Origin: Rhizobium oryzihabitans
Lineage (GTDB): Bacteria > Pseudomonadota > Alphaproteobacteria > Rhizobiales > Rhizobiaceae
Assembly (NCBI RefSeq): GCF_010669145.1
Contig: NZ_CP048632.1
Coordinates: 1,302,001-1,366,000 of the forward strand
Length of the DNA stretch: 64,000 nucleotides
Direction: 5' to 3'
The notes beneath the pieces are model-generated. The model ran no database searches. It saw nothing but the letters and a program-made list of their open reading frames with translations, and had not been told where the DNA came from. A program made the position numbers and the translations under genes. Below are positions 55,593 through 63,578 of this stretch, piece by piece (positions within the stretch are counted from its first letter, which is position 1; every line of letters begins with the position of its first letter).

Positions 55593-56384
55593 TCACGACT
55601 GATGGCCGATAAAGATTACTCGTCCCACAACCGTCAGGTCTTCGACCCGATCAGCACGGAAAGTCTCGACAGGATAGTTTCCGTCAACGTTGTCTGACGT
55701 CAGTTCAAGGGTGCCATCCATGCGCCATTTTGCACGCTTCACCAAGACAGCGTTTCCCACCGCAAAGACGTAAATTCGCCCATGATCCACAACACGCTGA
55801 CTTGAATCGACAATTAACAGCGCGTTGTCATTAATCGTCGGCAACATGCTGTCGCCAGTTGCCCACATCATAAAGCAAAAATCAGGTGCGCCGCCCATTT
55901 TCCTCAGAAACGCTCTTTCGAAGGCTGTTTCTGAGACTGGCATTTCGTTGATCGGAATAAGGCCACGACCAGCCGACGCCCTTACATCATATTGAGGCAG
56001 ATTAACAAAATCGGCCTTCTTCAGCTCAACGGGCAGACGCTCTGTCCTGTTTTCTTCGATGTAGCGAGCGGCTTCAACAAGAAAACTTCCCGATCCGGAT
56101 GTGGGGTCAATGACACGGCTGCTTAGCTCGCGGACTACATCTTTTGGCGAGAACATCTCCCCCTCACCAGTGATGAGCCAGTCGAGATTAACAGAGTATC
56201 TCTGTTTGTAGGTTGAAAGGAATGCAATGTCCGGTTCCGAATCGCCGCGCTCATACCCTCCCAGAGTTTCAGCATTTATACTGATTTCTTCGGCAAAAGC
56301 CTTCCTATGCGGGAAGCCTATAGCTTCCCGCACCTTGGTAAGTCTCTGACCTAAAGGCGTTTTTGCAATTGCTGTGCGCGCCAT
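55593..56384 (-). CDS. Phage repressor: XRE helix-turn-helix plus S24 peptidase-like domain
   Basis: A 263-residue LexA/CI-like repressor. The N-terminal helix-turn-helix (about 8-70) includes SINAETLGGYERGDSEPD. The C-terminal S24 domain has the catalytic Ser179 in TGDSMLPTI and Lys216 in VLVKRA, with a candidate self-cleavage Ala-Gly bond at 138-139 (RASAGRG). This suggests control by RecA-dependent self-cleavage, unlike the Mu c repressor, which lacks S24. It is transcribed leftward, divergent from ner. The start is taken at 56384; no good ribosome site is visible. The linker carries DPTSGSGSFLVEAARY, discussed in the findings. Confidence 0.9.
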   Translation of the reverse strand: MARTAIAKTPLGQRLTKVREAIGFPHRKAFAEEISINAETLGGYERGDSEPDIAFLSTYKQRYSVNLDWLITGEGEMFSPKDVVRELSSRVIDPTSGSGSFLVEAARYIEENRTERLPVELKKADFVNLPQYDVRASAGRGLIPINEMPVSETAFERAFLRKMGGAPDFCFMMWATGDSMLPTINDNALLIVDSSQRVVDHGRIYVFAVGNAVLVKRAKWRMDGTLELTSDNVDGNYPVETFRADRVEDLTVVGRVIFIGHQS

Positions 56385-56529
56385 AGCAAAACAGAAAAAC
56401 CCTGTTTTCAAAACAGAGAATCTCTGCTAATACTCCTAACTGCGAAGCGCTTATGCGGTTCGCACTTGTACCGAAGAAGTCCCAAAAAAACGGGCGCTGC
56501 AACGCCCGTTTTCTCAGCGGAGAAAACCT

Positions 56530-56832
56530 ATGAGCAAATCAAAGCCGGTGATGGACTGGCAAGCCATAAAGGCCGAAGTCCATCGTAGAGGCATGACGCT
56601 AACCGAACTCGCAATTCGTTCTGGATTGCATAGCTCCCTGCTACGAAAACTGAACACCATCACGCATTACGAAGGTCAGGCAACTCTTGCTTCGTTCATA
56701 GAACAGAAGCCCGAACACCTCTGGCCGAATCGTTACCCAAAGAAAAGCTCCGGCATCTTGGATACAGCAAAGTACCCTCCGTTAGAAAGTCAAAAATCTA
56801 ACGCGGCGGCTGACACGCGGGTGGCAGCATGA
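56530..56832 (+). CDS. ner: Ner-like DNA-binding protein
   Basis: A 100-residue protein whose first 70 residues match Ner/Nlp: MDWQAIKAEVHRRGMTLTEL, then the recognition-helix region SGLHSSLLRKLN, and EHLWPNRYPK at the end of the domain. In Mu, Ner is the first early protein and turns down both repressor and early promoters. The extra Ser/Lys-rich tail of about 30 residues is not seen in Mu Ner. The 145 bp between the repressor start and this gene should contain both promoters. Its stop overlaps the next gene by four bases. Confidence 0.88.
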   Translation: MSKSKPVMDWQAIKAEVHRRGMTLTELAIRSGLHSSLLRKLNTITHYEGQATLASFIEQKPEHLWPNRYPKKSSGILDTAKYPPLESQKSNAAADTRVAA

Positions 56833-57530
56833 GCAACATATTGTCCAACTCCGTTCGCTCTGCTGACAGTGAAGTCATTCCTTTTTTCCATGACTTGCCT
56901 AAACCCGCCATCTCGTCTGCCGCCCGTCTATGGGATGAAGCGCAGTCTGCCAGCTACAACGGCCAGACTGCTTATCAGGACTTCGCTCAGGATTTGCGTT
57001 TCCTCCATATCGAGCCGCCGCCGCGCGCCATTGTGAAGCGCTGGATTGCCGGTGTTCAGGCAAACCTCATTCCTCGCCCAGGTGGCGAGGGTCCAAACGC
57101 CGCTATTTCCGTTCCGGTTGCTTCCACCGCCCGGCAGGAAAAGCGATGGGAACCGGAGAACGATCGCCGTCACCGTCGCGCCACCGCGCAGGAAAAGCTT
57201 GCAGCCGCGCTGCCTGAATTTCAGCCGTCTTCGGTGAAGGCGAAAGCGGAGTTGGCGGTCCATGCGGTCGATGCCATGGTGGCAGTGCCGGAGAGTGCGG
57301 GGCCAGTGCGCCCATTGATTGCCGCTGAAATCGATCCCGAGACGCGCCGGATTAACGTGCTCGGGATGATTGCGGAACTGCCTGCATCCAGCGACTTCGA
57401 CACGCTTGCTGCTCGACTCTACGACGCAACCCTTGCCGAAATCAGACGTGACGCTGAGGCCAAAGCCGCCAAGCTTGTAGCCAGCCGCCTGCGTGAAATC
57501 GCGGACAGATACGACGCTTCTGCCGCCTGA
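56829..57530 (+). CDS. Phage early protein of unknown function
   Basis: A 233-residue protein that starts inside the ner stop (ATGA overlap). The N-terminal third contains DLPKPAISSAARLWDEA and FLHIEPPPRAIVKRWIAGVQ. The middle is a charged, Arg-rich linker (about 110-130), and the C-terminal third is predicted mostly helical (ELPASSDFDTLAARLYDATL). I do not recognise a family or catalytic motif. In Mu nothing stands here; ner is followed directly by the transposase gene. The following 120 bp before the ParB-like gene are GC-rich and non-coding. Confidence 0.75.
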   Translation: MSNILSNSVRSADSEVIPFFHDLPKPAISSAARLWDEAQSASYNGQTAYQDFAQDLRFLHIEPPPRAIVKRWIAGVQANLIPRPGGEGPNAAISVPVASTARQEKRWEPENDRRHRRATAQEKLAAALPEFQPSSVKAKAELAVHAVDAMVAVPESAGPVRPLIAAEIDPETRRINVLGMIAELPASSDFDTLAARLYDATLAEIRRDAEAKAAKLVASRLREIADRYDASAA

Positions 57531-57650
57531 TCCTTCTCTTTCATCGCGCCGATCCGGTTCTTGCGTCCGGCGCGATCCTGCGGAGCCGCCACGCCGTCCC
57601 CCGCTGGCGGCTCCGCACAGACAGCACTCCCTTAGTTTTGCAGGGCAAGA

Positions 57651-58610
57651 ATGACCGCTCACACCACGATCACCATCCCCGACATTCGCATCGCCCCGGT
57701 GCAGGATATCAAACTTTCAGACATCGAAATCCCAGAGGACCGCGCCCGTGAACTGGACGCCGCATGGGCGGAAGCTCTGGCCTTCAACATTGCGGCCCAC
57801 GGGTTGATCAATCCGATCACGGTGCGCGTTGTCGATGGGCGGAACCAACTCGTTACCGGTCTCCATCGGCACGCCGCCTATACTCTTCTTGAGTGGGACA
57901 GCATCCCCGCCCGTATCTCTTCCGCGACCAGCGATGATGATGCGCGCCTCGAAGAGGTCTCGGAAAACCTATACCGCCACGATCTCACTGCCCGTGACCG
58001 CTGCCATCATCTTTATGAGTTGAAGATGATTTATGAGCGACAGCATCCTGAAACTAAAGCTGGCCTCGCCGGTGCTTTGGCGAAGAATGGTTCTGCAAAC
58101 GAAATCTTTGCGTTTGCAGCCGATGCCGCCGAGAAAACCGGCCTGTCACGCCGCGCCGTCGAAATGGCCGTCAAAATCTGGAAGGATTTGACGCCGGATA
58201 GCCGTAAACGGACCGCTGGCACACGGCTTGCGGCCAACCAATCAGCATTGAAAGAGATTTCCGAACAGTCGCCAACCGCACAGGCAGGTGTGCTCGATCT
58301 TCTGCTTTCAAACCCGCCTGCCGCATCAACGGTCAGCGAGGCCGTTACGATTTTCGCCAAGGGTACGGTGATGACGCCAGCGGAAAAGAAGCTGGAAACC
58401 ATCAAGCGCACCCTGAATTCCCTTCCTGCACCCGTCGCTGACGCGGCGGTGTCGGCGCAGGTCGATGCTCGCCTCGCGGAGATGAAAAAGAACATCGCGA
58501 TCCTAAGCAAGTTCTTTGCCGACCTGAAAGACGACGATCTGGATAGCGTCATCGATCAGAACGAAGAGCGCGTCATTGCCTCGCTCAAGCGCCGGGGACG
58601 CATCCAGTAA
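57651..58610 (+). CDS. ParB/Spo0J-like protein
   Basis: A 319-residue protein with an N-terminal ParB/Srx-type nuclease fold: AAHGLINPITVRVVDG, then LVTGLHRHAAYTLLEWDSIP and ENLYRHDLTARDRCHHLYE. A helix-turn-helix region follows (EKTGLSRRAVEMAVKIWKDL). The C-terminal part is a helical segment ending in KRRGRIQ. Chromosomal ParB binds parS and CTP; the GLHR motif here resembles the CTP-binding box in place of the GERR of true ParB, so activity is uncertain. No ParA partner is present. In a Mu-like phage it may regulate transcription or transposition. The stop shares one base with the next start (TAATG). Confidence 0.88.
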   Translation: MTAHTTITIPDIRIAPVQDIKLSDIEIPEDRARELDAAWAEALAFNIAAHGLINPITVRVVDGRNQLVTGLHRHAAYTLLEWDSIPARISSATSDDDARLEEVSENLYRHDLTARDRCHHLYELKMIYERQHPETKAGLAGALAKNGSANEIFAFAADAAEKTGLSRRAVEMAVKIWKDLTPDSRKRTAGTRLAANQSALKEISEQSPTAQAGVLDLLLSNPPAASTVSEAVTIFAKGTVMTPAEKKLETIKRTLNSLPAPVADAAVSAQVDARLAEMKKNIAILSKFFADLKDDDLDSVIDQNEERVIASLKRRGRIQ

Positions 58611-59074
58611 TGGCCCGCCGCCGCGACCCTCTCACGAAAGACCTGTTTAGCTGGGAGCCGCCCAAGGTGGCTGTCGGCTACAGCGATGACGTGGTCGGTC
58701 GCGGGCGGCTGGAAAACAAGATTGCGCGGCTGATTGCCCATGCGCTTCGCGATGCCCGCGAAGACGGCCTTGGCCGCGATGAAATTGCGCAGCAGATCAG
58801 CAAGTTTCTCGACCGGAAAGTATCGGTGGAAATGCTCAACAAGTGGACTTCCGAAGGCTCGGAAGGCCACCGCATCCCGCTCGACGCCTTCATTGCCCTT
58901 GTTCACGCCACCGGCGCGAAAGACCTGCTCGGCTTCGTGCCGGGGCAGTTCGGTCTGACCGTGATCGAGAATGAGTATGCCGACCTGATCGAGCAGCGCC
59001 TTCTGGAAGAACATCGCGAGGAAATCGACGCCCGTATTCGGGCACTCGATACCCGCAGGAGAGCAAAACGATGA
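58610..59074 (+). CDS. Phage protein of unknown function upstream of the transposase
   Basis: A 154-residue protein starting at the TAATG junction with the ParB-like gene and overlapping the transposase gene start by four bases, so the three are translationally linked. It begins with a basic segment (MARRRDPLTKDLFSWEPP). The middle, RDEIAQQISKFLDRKVSVEM followed by LNKWTSEGSEGHRIPLDAFI, looks like a helix-turn-helix. The C-terminus is a charged helix (IEQRLLEEHREEIDARIRAL). Proteins with this look are found next to transposases in alphaproteobacterial Mu-like phages; the function is unknown. Confidence 0.8.
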   Translation: MARRRDPLTKDLFSWEPPKVAVGYSDDVVGRGRLENKIARLIAHALRDAREDGLGRDEIAQQISKFLDRKVSVEMLNKWTSEGSEGHRIPLDAFIALVHATGAKDLLGFVPGQFGLTVIENEYADLIEQRLLEEHREEIDARIRALDTRRRAKR

Positions 59075-61347
59075 TAGCCAAGGAATGGTTTACCGCAGGG
59101 GAACTGGCGAAAATCGCCGCAGAGCGCGGGCTGAAAAGCAGTGTTTTCCCGAATTCGGAGCGCGGCGTTAGAGATCGCGCCAAAGAAGAAGGCTGGAACA
59201 ACCTGCCGGAAAATCTTTGCCGTGACCGCGCCGCTGTCGGTGGCGGCCGGGAATACCATCTGAATGTCCTGCCCGACATTATGCATACGGTCATCACAGG
59301 TCGCGAGATCAGGGCACATCAGCTTGCCGCACAGGAAAAAGAGCGTGAGACCGCCCGGAAGAAGGTTGCGGCACTCCCGGTCACGTCGCTGCGGTTTCGC
59401 CAGCGTCAGGCCATGGAGGCGCGTGGCGAAATCCTACTCGCCATTGACCGCTATATCGCCATGAAGGGCGGATGGGGCCGTCGCAAGGCCATTCTAGACT
59501 TTGTCCAGGCACAGGAAGAACATGCCGAGCGCAACATCGCCAAGGAGAAGGTCGAAGCCGGTGAGGCCCTGACCGGCCGGGAGCGCGTCCTGTTGGAATG
59601 TGTTTCGCTCCTTGCCGATCCGGACGGTTTTGGCCTGCTGGAAGATACCCTGCGCCTTGCCAATGACCGGTCGGGCGACAAGTTCCGGATTTCCCGCGCC
59701 ACCATCTATGAATGGTTCAGTGCCCGCGATGCTGGCGGCATCACCGCCCTAGCGCCCGCGCTGACAAAGATAGAAGAGCCGATCTCGGAAGAGTTTTCCG
59801 CCTTCCTCAAATTCTACTGCAAGCCGTCCAAGCTGGCGGCAACGGAAGCGTTGGAAGATTACAAGGCTGAACATCCCGGCAGCGCACTGACGATTGAGCA
59901 TGTGCGTTACACGCTACGTCACAAGCTGAACGACATTGAAAAGAACGTCGGTCGCGAGGGGCTTCTAACGCTCCGGTCGCGCATGGCCTACATCCAGCGC
60001 TCGACGGAAAACCTCTTCCCGACCACGATCTATACGGCGGACGGCAAAACGTTCGATGCCGAAGTCGAAAACCCATTTTCGAAGAAGCCGTTCAAGCCGG
60101 AAATCACCTCTATCCTTGATGTGGCGACACGCAAGTGCGTCGGCTTCTCCATCGCGCTCAAGGAAAATGTCATCTCGGTGACGGAGGCCCTGCGCAACTC
60201 CTGCTGCGACCACGGCATTCCGGCCATCTTCTATACCGACCGTGGTCCCGGCTACAAAAACAAGACATTCGACGGCGATGTAAACGGCCTGATGGGCCGC
60301 CTGTCCATCACCAAAATGCACGCGTTGCCGTACAATTCGCAGGCCAAGGGCATCATCGAACGTTTTAACGGCACGGTCTGGAACCCACTGGCCCGCAAGC
60401 TGCCCACCTATCTCGGTGCCGAGATGGACAAGGAAGCCGCCAAGATCGCCCACAAGGCGACCCGCAGCGACCTGAAGGAGTTCGGCTCCTCCCGCCTGCT
60501 GCCGTCATGGGACGATTTCCGCGCCATGTGCGAGGAAGCCATCGCCAAGTACAATAACCGCCCGCATGACGGCCTGCCGCGCTTCCGCGACGAACGCACC
60601 GGCAGGTACCGTCACTATTCTCCTAACGAGTTCTGGGCGCTGCATGTTGCTGACGGTTTCGAGCCGGTCCCGGTCGATGACGATCTACGCGACGATCTGT
60701 TCCGCCCCTACGAAATCCGTGTCGCCCGTCGCGGCCTCGTGGAATGGAATACCAACCAGTATTACCACGCGGCGCTGGAGCGGTATCACGGCGAAGAGGT
60801 CATGGTCGGCTACGACTTCGCGCAGGCCCGCTATGTCTGGGTACGCGAGATCGACCGTGAGGAAGGTCAGCCGGGGCCGCTGATCTGCGTTGCCGATTTC
60901 ACCGGCAACAAGGCCGATTATGTGCCGCGCACCTTCCAGAAGGCGGCGGAAGACGCCCGCCACAAGGGGCGCGTCAAGCGCAACGAGGCGAAGCGCCGCG
61001 ACATCGATGCCGAATACATCGCCCCGTATCTGCTGGAAGAAACCCCGATCCAGCCCATGCCCTTCATCGATATCACGCCCGAGCCGGTTCCGGCTGGTCC
61101 CGTGCTGGTGATCGATAATTCGGAAACCCCTTCTGCGGCATCCGGAGCCGCAGAGACCAACCGCAGGCTGACCTTCGCGACCGATGAGGCGCTTGCGGCA
61201 TGGGCGTTAGAAAATTCGGAAAAACTGACAGCCAATCAGGTGGGTGTTTTGCGTCGATGCCTCCAGAGGCAAACCACCATTGAGCTGTTTCGACTGTCAG
61301 GCATCGACGTGGACGCCCTTCGAAACGTCATCCGCGCCGCTGCCTGA
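59071..61347 (+). CDS. Mu-type transposase A (DDE recombinase)
   Basis: A 758-residue MuA homologue that would bind the phage ends and carry out strand transfer. The N-terminus has the MuA winged-helix DNA-binding domain (EWFTAGELAKIAAERGLKSS, NLPENLC). The catalytic core gives Asp324 (YTADGKTFDAEV), Asp390 (IFYTDRGPGYKN) and Glu430 (SQAKGIIERFNGTVW) as the DDE triad. The Mu-type beta-barrel domain follows (EWNTNQYYHAALERYHGEEV). The C-terminal tail should contact the MuB ATPase encoded 27 bases downstream. The catalytic residues are intact, so the phage may be active. Confidence 0.95.
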   Translation: MIAKEWFTAGELAKIAAERGLKSSVFPNSERGVRDRAKEEGWNNLPENLCRDRAAVGGGREYHLNVLPDIMHTVITGREIRAHQLAAQEKERETARKKVAALPVTSLRFRQRQAMEARGEILLAIDRYIAMKGGWGRRKAILDFVQAQEEHAERNIAKEKVEAGEALTGRERVLLECVSLLADPDGFGLLEDTLRLANDRSGDKFRISRATIYEWFSARDAGGITALAPALTKIEEPISEEFSAFLKFYCKPSKLAATEALEDYKAEHPGSALTIEHVRYTLRHKLNDIEKNVGREGLLTLRSRMAYIQRSTENLFPTTIYTADGKTFDAEVENPFSKKPFKPEITSILDVATRKCVGFSIALKENVISVTEALRNSCCDHGIPAIFYTDRGPGYKNKTFDGDVNGLMGRLSITKMHALPYNSQAKGIIERFNGTVWNPLARKLPTYLGAEMDKEAAKIAHKATRSDLKEFGSSRLLPSWDDFRAMCEEAIAKYNNRPHDGLPRFRDERTGRYRHYSPNEFWALHVADGFEPVPVDDDLRDDLFRPYEIRVARRGLVEWNTNQYYHAALERYHGEEVMVGYDFAQARYVWVREIDREEGQPGPLICVADFTGNKADYVPRTFQKAAEDARHKGRVKRNEAKRRDIDAEYIAPYLLEETPIQPMPFIDITPEPVPAGPVLVIDNSETPSAASGAAETNRRLTFATDEALAAWALENSEKLTANQVGVLRRCLQRQTTIELFRLSGIDVDALRNVIRAAA

Positions 61348-61374
61348 CGCCCACTAACACGAGGAAAAATACGC

Positions 61375-62142
61375 ATGAAAAATACATTTGTCGAGACCAG
61401 CAACGTGAAGCGCTTTCTTTCGGCGTTGTCGGCTCTGGAAGATCGCGGCGCGCAGGAGGCTTGCCTTGCCGTGGTCGATGGCGAACCCGGCTTGGGCAAA
61501 ACCACGACGCTCAAGAATTGGGTGGCCCAAAGCGGCTGGGTCTATCTGCGCGCCAAAAAGGAATGGAAATCGGGGTGGATGATGAACGAGCTGCTGGAAG
61601 CGCTGCCCGTCAAGCCGCCCTACAGCATCGAGAAAAAGTACGAAACCATCCTGCGCGAGCTTGGCAGCCGCCATTCCGCTGCCCTGATGTCCAAGCGCAC
61701 CTTCGGTCTCGTCATTGACGAGGCGGACCATATCTCGACCAAGGAAGCCTTGCTCGAAACCGTGCGTGACATTTCTGACATGCTGGAGATGCCCGTCATC
61801 CTCGTGGGCATGGGCAAGATCAACGACAATATTTCCCGCTTCCCGCAGATTTCCAGCCGCATTAGCCAGCGCGTCAAATTTCAGAAGGCCAGTCGCGAGG
61901 ATATCCGGCTGCTGATCGACCGCAAATGCGAAGTGAAGGTGGCAGATTGCCTCATTGATTTCGTGCTGAAGGTTTCGCAGGGCTTTAACCGCGAGGTTCT
62001 GGAAGCCATCGCCAACATCGAGAAATTCGGCCTGCGCGCCGATCCCGGCCCGGCAGGCGTGACCGTGGCCGATATGGCGGGTCTGAAGGTTCTCAGCGAC
62101 CGGCGTACCAGCAAGCCCATCCATGTCCCGGAGTTTGCATGA
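61375..62142 (+). CDS. Mu-type transposition ATPase B (AAA+)
   Basis: A 255-residue AAA+ ATPase equivalent to MuB, which binds target DNA, gives target immunity and activates the transposase. Walker A is GEPGLGKT at residues 36-43, Walker B LVIDEAD with Asp115-Glu116, and the sensor region VILVGMGKINDNISRFPQIS follows. It is shorter at the N-terminus than Mu B, starting near the ATPase core, so the Mu B helix-turn-helix extension is absent. It overlaps the next gene by four bases. Confidence 0.93.
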   Translation: MKNTFVETSNVKRFLSALSALEDRGAQEACLAVVDGEPGLGKTTTLKNWVAQSGWVYLRAKKEWKSGWMMNELLEALPVKPPYSIEKKYETILRELGSRHSAALMSKRTFGLVIDEADHISTKEALLETVRDISDMLEMPVILVGMGKINDNISRFPQISSRISQRVKFQKASREDIRLLIDRKCEVKVADCLIDFVLKVSQGFNREVLEAIANIEKFGLRADPGPAGVTVADMAGLKVLSDRRTSKPIHVPEFA

Positions 62143-62705
62143 TGCAACGGGATAGTTCGACCCTGCATTTTGACCGCATTTTTGAGGCGCTCGACGGCAC
62201 CGCATGCCTGACGCTGGATGCGCTTGAGGAAAAATCCGGCCTGACGCGGACACAGCTTGCCCGCGTCACGGCCAAGATGGTGACGGTCGCTCTGATCGAG
62301 CGCCGCAAGATGGGGTGCTATCAGCTCACCGCCGCAGGGCAAAAGGCGAAACGTACCGGCGTTGTTCCGACGCCGGTGCAGCCGGTGCGTCCCGCAGCGC
62401 CACCGTCCGACAGTTTTCGCCAGCGCCTTTGGGCCGTCATGCGGATGTCCGGGACTTTCATGGCAGCGGAGCTTGTCATGGCGGCGAACTGGCCCTTGAA
62501 GCGGCCGGAAGTGGAAGCCGGAAAATATCTGCTTGCCTTGAAACGGGCGGGTTACCTCATCGAATTGCCGCGAGGTCCGAAAGGCCAGATGCGCTACCGG
62601 CTTAGCCGCAATTCTGGATTGCTTGCCCCTGTCGTCAGCAGTGTCGATGGCAGCGTCTACGATCCTAACATCAGAGAGGCCATGCCATGCGCCAAGCAAG
62701 CCTGA
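62139..62705 (+). CDS. Phage protein with two winged-helix-like units
   Basis: A 188-residue protein. The first part (about 10-75), ALEEKSGLTRTQLARVTAKM followed by LIERRKMGCYQLTAAGQKAK, reads like a winged helix. A Pro-rich linker (PTPVQPVRPAAPPS) separates it from a second unit (about 90-165): RLWAVMRMSGTFMAAELVMA, then YLLALKRAGYLIELPRGPKG. Two such domains suggest a transcription regulator of the early or middle operon. It starts inside the stop of the B gene and overlaps the next gene by 19 bases. Confidence 0.75.
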   Translation: MMQRDSSTLHFDRIFEALDGTACLTLDALEEKSGLTRTQLARVTAKMVTVALIERRKMGCYQLTAAGQKAKRTGVVPTPVQPVRPAAPPSDSFRQRLWAVMRMSGTFMAAELVMAANWPLKRPEVEAGKYLLALKRAGYLIELPRGPKGQMRYRLSRNSGLLAPVVSSVDGSVYDPNIREAMPCAKQA

Positions 62706-63076
62706 TGCCTCTTGTCGATCCCGCATGGCTGGACGTTCTGCGCGCCGAAGCTGCCAAGCCTGACCGCACGAAAAAGCAGATCGGTGACGAGTTGGGCGTG
62801 TCCCGCACCGCGATCTCGCTGCTTTGCTCCGGCACATACAGCGCGGGCATGAACAAGGTGCAGGCGAAGATCGCGCACAAGGTTATGGCGCTCTACGGGC
62901 AGCAGGTTTGGTGCCCGCATGTTCGTGACGCCATCGCCCCCGGCACTTGCGAAAGCCACCGCACCGCACCGATGGCGAAAAGCGATCCCGTCAAGCTCAA
63001 GCAGTGGCTGGCGTGCCAGTCATGCCCGCAGAACCCGAGAAACCAGAAGAAGCCGGAGGCCGCAAATGCTGTCTGA
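62687..63076 (+). CDS. Phage helix-turn-helix protein with cysteine cluster
   Basis: A 129-residue protein. Residues 20-70 contain a helix-turn-helix (TKKQIGDELGVSRTAISLLC) followed by a helix (GMNKVQAKIAHKVMALYG). The C-terminal half has cysteines in VWCPHVRDAIAPGTCESHR and LACQSCPQNPRN, an arrangement that could bind zinc or iron. GAGAGG lies seven bases upstream of the ATG, which supports this start although it overlaps the previous gene. Similar HTH-plus-cysteine proteins occur in the early regions of rhizobial Mu-like phages as I recall; the role is unknown. Confidence 0.75.
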   Translation: MRQASLMPLVDPAWLDVLRAEAAKPDRTKKQIGDELGVSRTAISLLCSGTYSAGMNKVQAKIAHKVMALYGQQVWCPHVRDAIAPGTCESHRTAPMAKSDPVKLKQWLACQSCPQNPRNQKKPEAANAV

Positions 63077-63272
63077 CGCCGCCGCGCAGCTGCGCGACCG
63101 ACTGTTGCCGCTCGTTAGCGGACTGGATGCCCCGGAGCTTTTTCTAACGCTTCGCCTCATCGAAATGGAGGCGAAGCACATGGAAATGACCATCGAATAT
63201 CTGACCGGCCGCCCGCATGTGCCGCTCAACGGTCAGCTTCTTTCTTCCATCGCCCTTGTTTCCGACCACTGA
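63066..63272 (+). CDS. Small phage protein of unknown function
   Basis: A 68-residue protein starting 11 bases before the stop of the upstream gene. It is mainly one helical hairpin (DAAAQLRDRLLPLVSGLDAP, then ELFLTLRLIEMEAKHMEM). There are no membrane segments or known motifs. The tight overlaps with the neighbours and phage-like codon use support it as a real gene, but nothing is known of its role. Confidence 0.65.
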   Translation: MLSDAAAQLRDRLLPLVSGLDAPELFLTLRLIEMEAKHMEMTIEYLTGRPHVPLNGQLLSSIALVSDH

Positions 63273-63285
63273 AAGGAACCTAAAG

Positions 63286-63561
63286 ATGCTGAAGCTTTCG
63301 GCCCTCCTGTCTCTCCTGAAGAACCATCTGATTTCTTACGATAACGGCCGCGTTGCCGTGCCGCCCGATGTGGCGGGGCATATCGCCTGCCTTCTTTCAT
63401 CCTGCGAAGCGCACGCGAAAGACATGGAGGCCACGCTTTATCCGACGCCAGATGCACCGGTCGATCTGCGCCCGCTGCTTTCGGAGAAGGTGGTGTCCCT
63501 TTCCGCCTTCGCCAGCGCCCGCAAGGCCAATCCTTCCAGCAATCCTACTGAAACCGCCTGA
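63286..63561 (+). CDS. Small phage protein of unknown function
   Basis: A 91-residue protein with AAGGAACCTAAAG before the ATG, a good ribosome site that sets the start against the longer open frame. The N-terminus is a leucine-rich helix (LKLSALLSLLKNHLISYDNG). There is one cysteine pair (ACLLSSCEAH) and a Ser/Pro-rich end. No family is recognised. It lies 13 bases after the previous small gene and 17 bases before the gam-like gene. Confidence 0.7.
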   Translation: MLKLSALLSLLKNHLISYDNGRVAVPPDVAGHIACLLSSCEAHAKDMEATLYPTPDAPVDLRPLLSEKVVSLSAFASARKANPSSNPTETA

Positions 63562-63578
63562 TACGAGGTCCATTCCAC

